A stretch of 64,000 nucleotides of DNA. It comes from Streptomyces rubradiris. Lineage in GTDB: Bacteria > Actinomycetota > Actinomycetes > Streptomycetales > Streptomycetaceae. The stretch is taken from contig NZ_BNEA01000015.1 of NCBI RefSeq assembly GCF_016860525.1, positions 1,426,001 to 1,490,000 on the forward strand. The letters run 5' to 3'. Positions within the stretch are counted from its first letter, which is position 1. Each line of letters starts with the position of its first letter. Shown here in pieces: positions 1-8,574 of this stretch. The position numbers and the translations under genes are program-made. The notes below the pieces were generated by a model. The model was not told the origin of the DNA and searched no databases. It saw only the letters and a list, made by a program, of their open reading frames with translations.

Positions 1-528
1 GAGGGCATCGGCACATTGCTCCATGCGGGTGTACTGCTGCGGCGGCGCGGGGTGCCGCTGCGGCTGCTGATCGTCGGGGACGGCCCGGAGCGGGCGAGCC
101 TGGAGCGGCTGGCCGCCCGGCTGGGCCTGGCCGGCGACGGCACCGCCGTGTTCACCGGCCGCGTGCCGCACGGCCAAGTCCGGGATTTCTACGGGGCGTT
201 GGACGTGTTCACGGTGCCGCGCACCAACGCCCGGGTGTGCCGTCTGGTGACCCCGCTCAAGCCGGTCGAGGCGATGGCGGGCGGGCTTCCCGTGCTCGCC
301 AGCGATCTCCCCGCGCTGCGGGAACTGGTCGAACACGAGGTGAACGGACGACTGATTCCGGCTGAATCACCACACGCTTGGGCGGATGAACTCGAAAGGG
401 TGCTTTACAGTCATAAGCGACGGCTCGAATGGGGAGCCGCCGCCCGCGCGAGGGTCGCGCGGGAACGCACCTGGGACCGGGTCGCCGCGACGACCCGCGA
501 GGCGTATCGCTCGCTGGGCTGCCTCTGA
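1..528 (+). CDS. glycosyltransferase, GT4-like (5' end outside window)
   Basis: The frame is open at the left edge, so only the C-terminal 175 residues are seen. They match the nucleotide-sugar-binding half of a GT-B fold, family 4-like glycosyltransferase: the turn VGDGPER (about visible residues 25-31), the FTGRV step near 50, and VTPLKPVEAMAGG (about 81-93), the donor-site loop in which the first glutamate of the usual E-x7-E pair is replaced. The acceptor-binding N-terminal domain is missing from the window. A nucleotide-sugar dehydrogenase and a second glycosyltransferase follow on the same strand within 50 bp each, so a role in assembling a cell-surface or exported polysaccharide is likely. 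The sugar transferred cannot be told. Confidence 0.85.
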   Translation, partial: EGIGTLLHAGVLLRRRGVPLRLLIVGDGPERASLERLAARLGLAGDGTAVFTGRVPHGQVRDFYGALDVFTVPRTNARVCRLVTPLKPVEAMAGGLPVLASDLPALRELVEHEVNGRLIPAESPHAWADELERVLYSHKRRLEWGAAARARVARERTWDRVAATTREAYRSLGCL

Positions 529-578
529 CGCCCCGCGAGCCCCCCACCAGTGCAGCCGCGAAGGCCGGGTGAATCCCT

Positions 579-1892
579 ATGCAGGTCGAACGGACCCCCT
601 CGCTCGGGGACATGGAAGCGCCGCCGCCGTACGGAAAGGTGGAACTCGCCGTCATCGGGCTCGGTTACGTCGGACTGCCGCTGGCCCGCGAGGCGGCCTC
701 GGCCGGTCTGCGCGTGGTGGGCCTGGACCGTGACCCGCGGGTCGTCGCGGGACTCAACTCCGGCCGCTCGCACGTCGGTGACGTCTCCGACGACGAGGTG
801 CGCCGGATGCGGGCGGCCGGTTTCACCGCCACCCGCGACGACGCCTGTCTGGCGGGCGCGCAGACCGTGGTGATCTGCGTGCCGACCCCGCTCGGCGAGG
901 ACGGCGGGCCCGACCTGGGCGCGGTCGTCTCGGCCACCCGCGCGGTGGCCGGCCGGCTGCGCCCCGGGCAGCTGGTGGTGCTGGAGTCGACCACGTACCC
1001 GGGCACCACCGAGGAGGTGGTACGGCCGCTGCTGGAGGAGTCCGGGCTGCGGGCCGGCGAGGACTTCGCGCTCGCCTTCTCCCCCGAGCGGATCGACCCC
1101 GGCAACACCCAGCACGGGCTGCGCGACACCCCGAAGGTGGTCGGCGGCTGCACCACGGCGTGCGCGGTGCGCGCGGTCGCCTTCTACGCCAAGTTCGTGA
1201 ACATGGTGGTCCAGGCGAAGGGCACCCGCGAGGCCGAGATGGCCAAGCTGCTGGAGAACACCTACCGGCACGTGAACATCGCGCTGGTCAACGAACTGGC
1301 GATCATCAGCCGCGAGTTGCAGGTGGACGTGTGGGACGCGATCCGCTGCGCGGGCACCAAGCCCTTCGGCTTCCAGGCCTTCAGGCCGAGCCCCGGGGTG
1401 GGCGGGCACTGCATCCCGATCGACCCCAACTACCTGTCGTACAAGGTGCGTTCGTCGCTCGGGTACGACTTCCGGTTCGTCGGGCTGGCCCAGGAGATCA
1501 ACCGGCGGATGCCGGAGTACGTGGTGCGCCGCGCCCAGGACCTGCTCAACTCCGCCGGCCGCCCGCTGCACGGCTCCCGGGTGCTGCTGCTCGGCGTCAC
1601 CTACAAGCCGGACGTCGCCGACCTGCGCGAGACCCCGGCGGAGCCGGTGGCCCGGCTGCTGCGGGAACGTCAGGCCGCCGTCGCCTTCCACGACCCGCAC
1701 GTGCCGCTGTGGACGGTGGACGGGGTGGAGGTGCCCCGCGCCGGCGACCTGACGGCCGCGCTGCGCGAGTACGACCTGACGATCCTGCTCCAGGACCACT
1801 CCGCCTACGACCTGCCCGCCCTCGCGGACACCGCGCGGCTGCTGTTCGACACCCGCGGGCGGATCAGCAAGCCCGGCGTCGAGGTGCTGTAG
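579..1892 (+). CDS. nucleotide-sugar (UDP-GlcNAc/ManNAc-type) 6-dehydrogenase
   Basis: This enzyme would oxidise the C6 hydroxyl of a UDP-sugar to a carboxylate with two NAD+ in the cytoplasm, giving a uronic-acid donor for glycan assembly. The N-terminal Rossmann motif VIGLGYVGLPLA (GxGxxG at residues 27-32) and the catalytic cysteine in GGHCIPIDPNY (Cys278) are both present, and 437 residues is normal for the family. The GGHCIP(I)DP form is closer to the WbpA/WecC branch than to UDP-glucose dehydrogenase, but the substrate is inferred. The ATG at 579 is used; an in-frame ATG at 612 would remove 11 residues not needed for the fold and is possible. It lies 50 bp after the first glycosyltransferase and 47 bp before the next, probably in one operon. 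Confidence 0.9.
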   Translation: MQVERTPSLGDMEAPPPYGKVELAVIGLGYVGLPLAREAASAGLRVVGLDRDPRVVAGLNSGRSHVGDVSDDEVRRMRAAGFTATRDDACLAGAQTVVICVPTPLGEDGGPDLGAVVSATRAVAGRLRPGQLVVLESTTYPGTTEEVVRPLLEESGLRAGEDFALAFSPERIDPGNTQHGLRDTPKVVGGCTTACAVRAVAFYAKFVNMVVQAKGTREAEMAKLLENTYRHVNIALVNELAIISRELQVDVWDAIRCAGTKPFGFQAFRPSPGVGGHCIPIDPNYLSYKVRSSLGYDFRFVGLAQEINRRMPEYVVRRAQDLLNSAGRPLHGSRVLLLGVTYKPDVADLRETPAEPVARLLRERQAAVAFHDPHVPLWTVDGVEVPRAGDLTAALREYDLTILLQDHSAYDLPALADTARLLFDTRGRISKPGVEVL

Positions 1893-1939
1893 GCCCGTCG
1901 CGGCCTCCGCGCGTTCTCGGGGAGTTGGAAGGCACTGCC

Positions 1940-3067
1940 ATGCGGATACTCGTCGTCACCGTCGTCCACCACCCCGAGGACGCGCGCATACTGCACCGGC
2001 AGATCGCCGCGCTGCGCGAGCGCGGCCACGAGGTGGTGTACGCGGCACCGTACGCCGACCGGAACACCCGCCCCCGGCCGTACGTCGAGGGCGTGGACCT
2101 GCCCCGGGCGGCCGGGCGGGACCGGGGCGCGGCGCTGCGCGCGGCCCGGGCGCTGCTGGCCGAACGCGGCGCGGCGGCGGACGTGATACTGCTGCACGAC
2201 CCGGAGCTGCTGCTCGCCCTGCCCGGCACCCTGCGCCGGCTGCGCCGGGCCGGGGCGGTGCCGGTCACCGTGTGGGACGTGCACGAGGACACGGCAGCGG
2301 CGCTGGCGATGAAGGGCTGGGTGCCCCGGCCGCTGCGTCCCCCGCTGCGCGCGGCGGTGCGGGCGGCCGAGCGGCTGGCCGAGCGCCGGGTGCGGCTGCT
2401 GCTCGCCGAGGACGCCTACCAGCACCGGTTCCGGGGCCGTCACCCCGTCGTCCCCAACCTCGCCACCCCGCCGCCCGGCCCGCCCCCGCCGCCGGGTGAC
2501 GACCGGGTGGTCTACCTGGGCCAGCTGTCCCGGGCGCGCGGCGCGCTCGAACTGATCGCCCTGGCGCGGCTGCTGGCCCCGGCCGTGCGGGTCGAGGCGA
2601 TCGGCACGGCGGATCCCGACGTGCGGGACGCGCTCGCGGCGGCCGACCGGGAGGGGGTCTTGCGCTGGTACGGCTTCCTGCCCAACGACCGTGCGCTGGC
2701 CCGGCTGTCCGGCGCCCTGGCCGGCCTGTCCCTGCTGCACGACCAGCCCAACTACCGGCACTCGCGGCCCACCAAGGTCGTGGAGTACATGGCCCACGGC
2801 GTGCCCGTCGTCACCACGCCCACCCCGCTCGCGGCGGAGCTGGTCGAACGGCACGGCTGCGGGCTGGTGGTGCCCTACCGGGACGCGTCGGCGGCGGCGA
2901 CCGCGATACGACGACTGGCCGACGACACCGACCTACGGCTCCGCGCCGCCCGCCGGGGCCGGCAGGCCGCCGTCTCCGAACTCAACTGGCACCCCCGGGC
3001 AGCCGACTTCGTGGACCTGCTGGAACTGTGGGTCAAGGAGGAAACGGCCGGCGCCGGCACGGCCTGA
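1940..3067 (+). CDS. glycosyltransferase, GT4-like
   Basis: A complete 375-residue GT-B type glycosyltransferase. The N-terminal domain opens with MRILVVTVVHHPEDARI and carries HDPELLL (about residues 80-86). The C-terminal domain has VVYLGQLSRARG and the donor-site segment RPTKVVEYMAHGVPVVTT, with its glutamate near residue 285, followed by a second acidic residue in LAAELVE. The ATG at 1940 is chosen because GGAAG lies about 9 bases upstream and the Rossmann strand starts right after it; the same frame is open far upstream, but that stretch overlaps the dehydrogenase and does not look like protein. Third gene of the surface-polysaccharide set; donor and acceptor sugars unknown. Only 38 bp separate it from the convergent TetR gene. 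Confidence 0.87.
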   Translation: MRILVVTVVHHPEDARILHRQIAALRERGHEVVYAAPYADRNTRPRPYVEGVDLPRAAGRDRGAALRAARALLAERGAAADVILLHDPELLLALPGTLRRLRRAGAVPVTVWDVHEDTAAALAMKGWVPRPLRPPLRAAVRAAERLAERRVRLLLAEDAYQHRFRGRHPVVPNLATPPPGPPPPPGDDRVVYLGQLSRARGALELIALARLLAPAVRVEAIGTADPDVRDALAAADREGVLRWYGFLPNDRALARLSGALAGLSLLHDQPNYRHSRPTKVVEYMAHGVPVVTTPTPLAAELVERHGCGLVVPYRDASAAATAIRRLADDTDLRLRAARRGRQAAVSELNWHPRAADFVDLLELWVKEETAGAGTA

Positions 3068-3105
3068 GCGCGAGAACGTGCGGCGGCGCTCGACAGGGGG
3101 CCCGG

Positions 3106-3732
3106 TCAAGGGGTGCGGGCCTGCTCAGTGGGCCGGGTCGGGCGGGGGTGGGCGGCGGCGTCCAACAGGGGGCCGAGCTCTCGTACGGCGGTGGTGAGGG
3201 GGGCGGTGTCGTGTTCGGCGCGGGCCAGCAGGATCGCGCCCTCCAGGGTGCTGATCATGAGCGTGGCCAGCGACTCGGCGCGGGCGGCGGGCACGCCCAG
3301 GCCGGTCAGGGCCGCGGCGAGCGGCGCGCGCCAGGCCGTGAACGCGGCCGCGGCCGCCCGGCGGGTCGCGTCGGCCGAGGTGGCGCAGTCGACCGTGGCG
3401 GCGGCGACCGGGCAGCCCGCGGCAAAGCCGTCCGCCGCGTACTCGTCGGTCCACTGCGCGGCCATCGCCGCGAACAGCCCGCTCGGCGTCGGCTCGTCCA
3501 GCCCCGCGAGGAAGCGGGCGATCCGCTTGCCCGCGTACGTTCCGGCCCACTGGACCGCCTCGTTGACCAGCTGTTCCTTGCCGCCCGGGAAGTAGTGCTG
3601 GAGGGAGCCGCGCGGGGCGCCGGCGTGCGCGGCGACCTCGCGCATGCCGGTCGCGGCGACCCCGTGTCGCCGGATGAGCTGGGCCGCGCTGAAGACCATC
3701 CGCTCCCGCGGTCCGGGCCGCGCCTCGGTCAT
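3106..3732 (-). CDS. TetR/AcrR family regulator
   Basis: A 208-residue one-component repressor. The N-terminal helix-turn-helix is seen in residues ~10-56 (RERMVFSAAQLIRRHG, then GMREVAAHAGAPRGSLQHYF). The C-terminal domain contains AAGCPVAAATVD, which fits the TetR_C branch related to LmrA/YxaF-type proteins. The start at 3732 has GGAGG six bases upstream. It is divergent from a dehydrogenase gene, and the 118-bp gap holds two copies of the same 16-bp palindrome, so it very probably represses both itself and the dehydrogenase and is released by a small ligand related to that enzyme's substrate (inference). Confidence 0.9.
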   Translation of the reverse strand: MTEARPGPRERMVFSAAQLIRRHGVAATGMREVAAHAGAPRGSLQHYFPGGKEQLVNEAVQWAGTYAGKRIARFLAGLDEPTPSGLFAAMAAQWTDEYAADGFAAGCPVAAATVDCATSADATRRAAAAAFTAWRAPLAAALTGLGVPAARAESLATLMISTLEGAILLARAEHDTAPLTTAVRELGPLLDAAAHPRPTRPTEQARTP

Positions 3733-3776
3733 GCGTCGCCTCCGTTCGTCCCCCCCGGCTTCCTCCGCCCTCAGAC

Positions 3777-3792
3777 TATGACCGCCGTCATA
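3777..3792. promoter_or_regulatory. TetR operator copy 1
   Basis: Perfect inverted repeat TATGAC-N4-GTCATA, flanked by AC on the left and A on the right. Same arms and spacer length as the copy 27 bp to the right. It lies between the divergent TetR and dehydrogenase genes. Confidence 0.8.
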
Positions 3793-3803
3793 ACCGGCGC
3801 TAC

Positions 3804-3819
3804 TATGACGAGTGTCATA
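3804..3819. promoter_or_regulatory. TetR operator copy 2
   Basis: Second perfect TATGAC-N4-GTCATA palindrome. Start-to-start distance to copy 1 is 27 bp, about 2.5 helical turns. TACTAT at its left end could be part of a -10 box for the rightward dehydrogenase gene, which would place the operator on the promoter. Confidence 0.8.
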
Positions 3820-3850
3820 AGCGGCGCGCGGTACGAAGGGCGGGCCGGTC

Positions 3851-4741
3851 ATGAACGTCGGATTCATCGGCCTCGGAGTGATGGGCGGGCCCATGGCCCT
3901 GCGCCTGGCGCACGCCGGCATCCCACTGGTCGTCTGGAACCGGACCCCGCACCGGGCGGAGCCGCTGCGCGCGGCCGGCGCCGAGGTCGCGGCGGACGCC
4001 GCCGAGGTGTTCGCGCGGGCCGGGGTGGTGCTGCTGATGCTCGCCGACGAGGCCGCGGTGGACGCGGTCCTCGGCAGGGGCACACCGGAGCCGGCCGTGC
4101 GCGTGGCGGGCCGCACCGTCGTACACATGGGCACGACCGCGCCGGAGTACTCCCGCGCGCTGGAGGCGGACATCCGCGCGGCGGGCGGCCGGTACGCCGA
4201 GGCGCCGGTCTCCGGGTCCCGGGTGCCGGCGGAACAGGGGCGGCTGGTCGCGATGCTCGCCGGCGAGGAGGACGTCGTGGCCGCCGTACGCCCGCTGCTC
4301 GCGCCGATGTGCCGGGAGACGTTCGGGTGCGGCGCGGTGCCGGGCGCGCTGCTGATGAAGCTGTCGGTGAACCTCTTCCTGATCACCCAGGTGACCGGGC
4401 TGGCCGAGGCGTTCCACTTCGCCGAGCGGCAGGGGGTGGACCGCCGGCTGTTCCTGGAGGTCCTGGACGCGGGCCCGATGGCCAGCGCGGTGTCCCGGAT
4501 GAAGGCGCCCAAGCTGCGCGAGCGCGACTTCTCGGTGCAGGCGGCGGCCCTGGACGTGCTGAAGAACAACCGGCTGATCGCCGACGCGGCCCGCGCCGCC
4601 CGCCTCGCCTCCCCGCTCCTGGACGTGTGTCACGCCCTGTTCCGGGAGACGGTGGCCGGGGGCCACGGCGGGGAGGACATGGTGGCCGTACTGCACGCGA
4701 TCGAGGCACGGACGGCCGAAGCGCCTTGGGCGCCGTCTTAG
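3851..4741 (+). CDS. beta-hydroxyacid dehydrogenase (3-hydroxyisobutyrate dehydrogenase family)
   Basis: NAD(P)-dependent dehydrogenase or imine reductase of the 6-phosphogluconate dehydrogenase fold, 296 residues, cytoplasmic. The dinucleotide motif [13 protein letters not shown] sits at the N-terminus; the substrate-binding [11 protein letters not shown] follows in mid-protein; the catalytic lysine lies in [12 protein letters not shown] (Lys170, with Asn174 at the conserved +4 position). The all-helical C-terminal domain is complete. RBS-like GAAGGGCGGG precedes the ATG. Because it is divergent from a TetR gene across a double operator, it is likely induced by its own substrate or a xenobiotic. 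The exact substrate (hydroxyisobutyrate, tartronate semialdehyde, glyoxylate or an imine) cannot be read from the sequence. Confidence 0.85.
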   Translation: MNVGFIGLGVMGGPMALRLAHAGIPLVVWNRTPHRAEPLRAAGAEVAADAAEVFARAGVVLLMLADEAAVDAVLGRGTPEPAVRVAGRTVVHMGTTAPEYSRALEADIRAAGGRYAEAPVSGSRVPAEQGRLVAMLAGEEDVVAAVRPLLAPMCRETFGCGAVPGALLMKLSVNLFLITQVTGLAEAFHFAERQGVDRRLFLEVLDAGPMASAVSRMKAPKLRERDFSVQAAALDVLKNNRLIADAARAARLASPLLDVCHALFRETVAGGHGGEDMVAVLHAIEARTAEAPWAPS

Positions 4742-4810
4742 CCGGACCGCCGGAACGCGCGGCCGGGCGGCCGTGCCCCGCCGAGCACCTCACCGCGCGC
4801 CCGCCCCGGG

Positions 4811-5251
4811 TCAGCTCTCGCGCGGATTGCCGTACGCGCGCTCGACGTGCAGCCGCACCACCAGGCGGCGGTCGCGGACCATGGCGGCCCGGAAGTCGTC
4901 CCAGTCCGGGTGTTCGCCGAGCACGTCGCGGTAGAGCCGTTCCAGTTCCGCCACGGTGTCGTCGCCCGGGTCCGCGGCGACCGGGGTCAGCTCGGCGGTG
5001 CCCTCGGCGACGGTGTACGCCCAGCGGTCGGCGCTGGTGACGTGGTACGAGGCGCGCGGGTCGCGGCGCAGGTTGCGGGTCTTGGCGCGGTCGTCGGTGA
5101 CGGAGATCCGGATGATCCGCTCGTCGGGGTAGTAGGCGTGGCTGACGTTGGACAGCTGGGGGCGGCCGTCGCGCCGGAGGGTGACCAGTACGCCGCCGTG
5201 GCCTTCGGAGAGCAGGCCGAGCAGTGCCTCTTGCGTCGGGTCTTGAGTCAT
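4811..5251 (-). CDS. PPOX-class F420/FMN-dependent protein
   Basis: A 146-residue split-barrel flavin-binding protein of the pyridoxamine 5'-phosphate oxidase-like family. Family features are LVTLRRDGRPQLSNVSHAYY near the N-terminus, then RISVTDDRAKTRNLRRDPRAS, the loop that in actinobacterial members contacts F420 or FMN, and a C-terminal strand RLVVRLHVERAYG. In actinomycetes such short proteins usually bind F420 and reduce small substrates; here this is inference. The ATG at 5251 is preferred over an upstream in-frame start because the family begins with a helix like DPTQEALLGLL. Convergent with the dehydrogenase; monocistronic. Confidence 0.82.
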   Translation of the reverse strand: MTQDPTQEALLGLLSEGHGGVLVTLRRDGRPQLSNVSHAYYPDERIIRISVTDDRAKTRNLRRDPRASYHVTSADRWAYTVAEGTAELTPVAADPGDDTVAELERLYRDVLGEHPDWDDFRAAMVRDRRLVVRLHVERAYGNPRES

Positions 5252-5311
5252 ACCCCGGTCAACCCGCCCCGGCGCCCCACGCATTCCCGGTCACCCAGCG
5301 CGCGTAGACAC

Positions 5312-6105
5312 ACGCCCGAGCGGACCCCGCTGGACCTGCCCGGGGCCGCACTGCTCGCGGTGACGCCGGCCTGTCTGGTGTACGCGGTCACGGCCCGGCC
5401 GGTCTCCGGCGCGGGGCTCGCCGCGGCCGCGCTGACGGCCGTCGTCCTGGTCCGGCACGAGCGGCGCGCGGCGAACCCACTGCTGCCGCCGGAGCTGATC
5501 GGCGCGCGGTCGGCCGGGGCGGCGCTCGGCGTCCTGGTGGCCGTCTCCGCGTCGATGTCCGGCACCCTGTTCGTCGCCACGTACGTGCTCCAGCGCCGGC
5601 TCGGCATGGACGCGTTCCACAGCACGCTGAGCAGCCTGCCGCCGGCGGTGCTGATGGTGCTGTCGGCGGCGCTGTGCCCCGCGTCGCTGCGCCGGTGGGG
5701 TGCGCGCCGGATGACGGCGGTGGCCGCGGCGCCCTCGCGCTGGGGGTGCTGCTGTCGCGGACCACCGCCCCGGCCGGGCTCGGTCTCGCCTTCGCGCTGC
5801 TCGGCGCCGGTTTCGGCACGGTGATGGTGGCGGCCACGCAGGTGATCGTGCGCGCGGCGCAGGTGCGGACGGCCGGGGTGGCGGGCGGAGTGCAGCAGAC
5901 CGCGCTGAACGCCGGCCCCGCCGTGGGCGTGGCGGCGGCGAGCGTGCTGCTCGGCACGGGCACCCAGGACGCGCTGCTCGCCTTGGCCGCGGTGGCCGCG
6001 CTCGCCGCGCCCATGGCCCGCCTGCTGCCGGGCCCGGCCGGAGCCGCGTCGCGCGCCCCCGCCGCGCACGCCCCTGTCCCGGCCGCCGCTCCTGAGCGAC
6101 GATGA
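5312..6105 (+). pseudogene. decayed MFS transporter (C-terminal half, one frameshift)
   Basis: Translation from about 5312 gives the middle and end of a DHA2-type drug transporter: hydrophobic helices such as LDLPGAALLAVTPACLVYAV, then a loop RHERRAANPLLPPELI typical of this family, then GTLFVATYVLQRRLGM. Near 5730 the frame is lost (a missing base or two extra bases) and homology continues in another frame as ALALGVLLSRTTAPAG through GVAGGVQQTALNAGPAVGVA to 6105. The first six or so membrane helices are absent; the upstream sequence is already the start of the PPOX gene. It is a 5'-truncated, frameshifted remnant, unlikely to be functional. Exact left edge uncertain. Confidence 0.75.
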
Positions 6106-6154
6106 GAGGCGGAACGGACGAGTCGGGACGGGCGGACGCGACCGGAGGAGAGCG

Positions 6155-7378
6155 ATGGGACGGCTGCGACAGGACGTCGACCCCGTGGAGGCGGGGCTGG
6201 ACCCCGGGGCCCTCGGCCGGCTGGACGGGCACTTCGCCCGGTACGTCGACGAGGGGCGGCTGCCCGGCTTCCTGGTGGCGGTGGCCCGTGGCGGCCGGGT
6301 CGCCCACCTGACCACGTACGGGCTGCGGGACGTGGCGGCCCGGCGGCCGGTGGAGCCGGACACGCTGTGGCGGATCTACTCGATGACCAAGCCGGTCACC
6401 GCCGTGGCGGTGCTGCTGCTCCGCCAGGACGGCCTGCTGTCCCTGGACGACCCGCTGGAGCGCCATCTGCCCGACTTCGCCGAGCCCCGGGTGTACGCGG
6501 GCGGCTCGGGCGACGAGGTGCGCACCCGCCCGGCCGCCGGCCCCGTCCTGATCCGGCATCTGCTCACCCACACCGCCGGCCTGACCTTCGGCTTCTACCA
6601 CCGCCACCCCGTGGACGCGCTCTACCGCGCGGCGGGCCTGGAGTACTCGGTGCCGCCGGGCAAGGACCTCGCGCAGACCGTCGCGCTGTACGCCCGGCTG
6701 CCGTTGCAGTCCGATCCGGGCACGCAGTGGAACTACTCGGTCGCCTCCAATGTGCTGGGCCGGGTGATCGAGGTCGTCTCCGGGCAGCCGCTGGACGCGT
6801 TCTTCGCCGAACGGATCCTGGGCCCGCTCGGCATGACCGACACCGGCTTCCACATCGGCCCCGAACAGGCCGGCCGGCTGGCCGAGTTGTACGGCGAGAC
6901 GGACGAGGGCGGGATCGAGCCGGTGCCGGGGCTGCCGGTGCGCGGTCGGCCGCTCTTCCTGTCCGGCAGCGGCGGCCTGGTCTCCTCCGCCCACGACTAC
7001 CACCGGTTCACGGAGATGCTGCGCCGGGGCGGCGAGCTGGACGGCGTACGGCTGCTGGAGCCGGACACGCTCGCGCTGATGACCCGCAACCAGTTGCCCG
7101 GCGGGGCCACCATCCGCTCCTTCGGCGCCCCGGTCCACCGGGAACCGGGCATGGACGGGCTCGGCTTCGGCTTCAACGTCTCCGTCGTCACCGACCCCGC
7201 CCGCACCCTGGCCCCGTCCCACCTCGGCACCTACGGCTGGACCGGCGTGGCCGGCACCGCGTTCTGGGTCGACCCGGCCCGCGACCTGACCGTGCAGTTC
7301 CTGACCCAGGTACGCCCGAAGAACCTGAAGCTGTTCCCCGAGCTGCGCCGGCTGGTGCACGAGGCGGTGACCGGCTGA
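6155..7378 (+). CDS. serine hydrolase, beta-lactamase class C/esterase family
   Basis: A 407-residue penicillin-binding-protein-fold serine hydrolase. The nucleophile motif S-x-x-K is SMTK (Ser76, Lys79) and the second motif is YSVAS (Tyr194), as in EstB/LovD-type family VIII esterases and transesterases. A C-terminal HLGTYGWTGVAGTAFWVDP segment supplies the third, glycine-rich motif. No signal peptide is evident, so it probably acts in the cytoplasm as an esterase or acyltransferase rather than a secreted beta-lactamase. GGAGGA seven bases before the ATG supports the start. It begins 49 bp after the MFS remnant and converges on the FAD oxidoreductase gene, with a weak GC hairpin (about 7402-7419) between them. 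Confidence 0.88.
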   Translation: MGRLRQDVDPVEAGLDPGALGRLDGHFARYVDEGRLPGFLVAVARGGRVAHLTTYGLRDVAARRPVEPDTLWRIYSMTKPVTAVAVLLLRQDGLLSLDDPLERHLPDFAEPRVYAGGSGDEVRTRPAAGPVLIRHLLTHTAGLTFGFYHRHPVDALYRAAGLEYSVPPGKDLAQTVALYARLPLQSDPGTQWNYSVASNVLGRVIEVVSGQPLDAFFAERILGPLGMTDTGFHIGPEQAGRLAELYGETDEGGIEPVPGLPVRGRPLFLSGSGGLVSSAHDYHRFTEMLRRGGELDGVRLLEPDTLALMTRNQLPGGATIRSFGAPVHREPGMDGLGFGFNVSVVTDPARTLAPSHLGTYGWTGVAGTAFWVDPARDLTVQFLTQVRPKNLKLFPELRRLVHEAVTG

Positions 7379-7422
7379 ACGCACCGGCCTCCACCGGCCC
7401 ACGCCGCGTAGGTGCGGCGCGG

Positions 7423-8568
7423 TCACACCAGGTTGGCCTCCGGGCGCGGGGCGTCGGCCGCGAACCGTTCGGCGCTCAGGGGGCCGACGTCCAGGAAGGG
7501 CGCGCGCCCCAGGTAGAGGTCGCGGATCACCTCGCCGACGGCGGGTCCCTGCAGGAAGCCGTGCCCGGAGAAGCCGGTGGCGTACAGGAACCTGGACACC
7601 GTCGGGGCCTCGCCGATCAGGGCGTTGTGGTCGGGGGTGTCCTCGTACAGGCCCGCCCAGCCGCCGGTGCGGGGCAGGTCCAGCAGGGCGGGGGCGCGCC
7701 GCCGCATCGCCTCGGTGAGCCGGGGCAGCCAGCGGTCGTGGGTGCCGGTGGCGAACCCGGGCCGCTCGTCCGGGTCGGACATGCCGAGCAGCAGGCCGGG
7801 GCCCTCGCGGTGGAAGTAGAGGCTGGTGGTGAAGTCGATGGTCATGGGAAGCCTGGCCGGCGGCTCCGGCACCGGCCCGGTGACGGCGATCTGCCGGCGC
7901 AGCGGCTGTACCGGGAGGTCCACGCCCGCCATCGCGCCGACCGGCCGCGACCAGGCACCGGCCGCGCAGACCACCGTGTCCGTGGCGATCGGGCCGAGGC
8001 TGGTGCGGACCCCGGTGACGGTGCCGCCGCGCAGGTCGATGCCGGTGACCTCGGTGTGGCGCAGGACGCGCACGCCGAGGGCGCGGGCGGCGCGCGCGTA
8101 ACCGTGGACGACGGCCTCGGGGGTGCAGTGGCCGTCGTCCGGGGAGTACGCGGCGGCCAGCAGGCCGTCGGTGGTGATCAGCGGGCAGAGGCGGCGGGCC
8201 TCCCGCGGGGTGATCAGGCGGCTGGGCACCCCGAGGGAGTTCTGCAGCCGGACGCCCGCCTCGAAGGAGGCCACCTGCTCCGGGGTGGCGAGCAGGAACA
8301 GATAGCCGACCCGGTGCAGCCCGATGTCCTGTCCGACCTCCCGTTCGAAGCTGCCGAACGCCTCCAGGCTGCGCGCGCCGAGCCGGATGTTCAGCTCGTC
8401 GGAGAACTGGGCGCGTACCCCGCCGGCGGCCTTGGAGGTGGAGCCGGCGGCGAGTTCGTCCCGTTCCACCAGGACGACGTCCCGCACTCCGGCGCGGGCG
8501 AGATGCCAGGCGACACTCGTGCCGATCACCCCGCCGCCGACGATGACCACCCGGGCCCGGAGACTCAT
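7423..8568 (-). CDS. FAD-dependent amine/amino-acid oxidoreductase (DAO family)
   Basis: A 381-residue flavoprotein of the DAO/sarcosine oxidase beta-like group. The dinucleotide-binding motif VVIVGGGVIGTSVAWHLA (residues ~6-23) is followed by the ribose-binding acid in VERDE. TSKAAGGVRAQF, the mid-protein AAGAWSRPVG and the C-terminal ATGFSGHGFLQGPAVGE are the usual FAD- and substrate-site segments. It should oxidise a secondary amine or amino acid with transfer of electrons to oxygen or a carrier. The ATG at 8568 has GGAGGGAG upstream. Only a degraded ribA-like scrap separates it from the MFS gene at the end of the putative zinc-regulated operon on the same strand, so it may be read with that operon (inference). 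Octopine/nopaline oxidase subunits belong to this family, but nothing here proves such a substrate. Confidence 0.86.
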   Translation of the reverse strand: MSLRARVVIVGGGVIGTSVAWHLARAGVRDVVLVERDELAAGSTSKAAGGVRAQFSDELNIRLGARSLEAFGSFEREVGQDIGLHRVGYLFLLATPEQVASFEAGVRLQNSLGVPSRLITPREARRLCPLITTDGLLAAAYSPDDGHCTPEAVVHGYARAARALGVRVLRHTEVTGIDLRGGTVTGVRTSLGPIATDTVVCAAGAWSRPVGAMAGVDLPVQPLRRQIAVTGPVPEPPARLPMTIDFTTSLYFHREGPGLLLGMSDPDERPGFATGTHDRWLPRLTEAMRRRAPALLDLPRTGGWAGLYEDTPDHNALIGEAPTVSRFLYATGFSGHGFLQGPAVGEVIRDLYLGRAPFLDVGPLSAERFAADAPRPEANLV

Positions 8569-8574
8569 CGCGCT

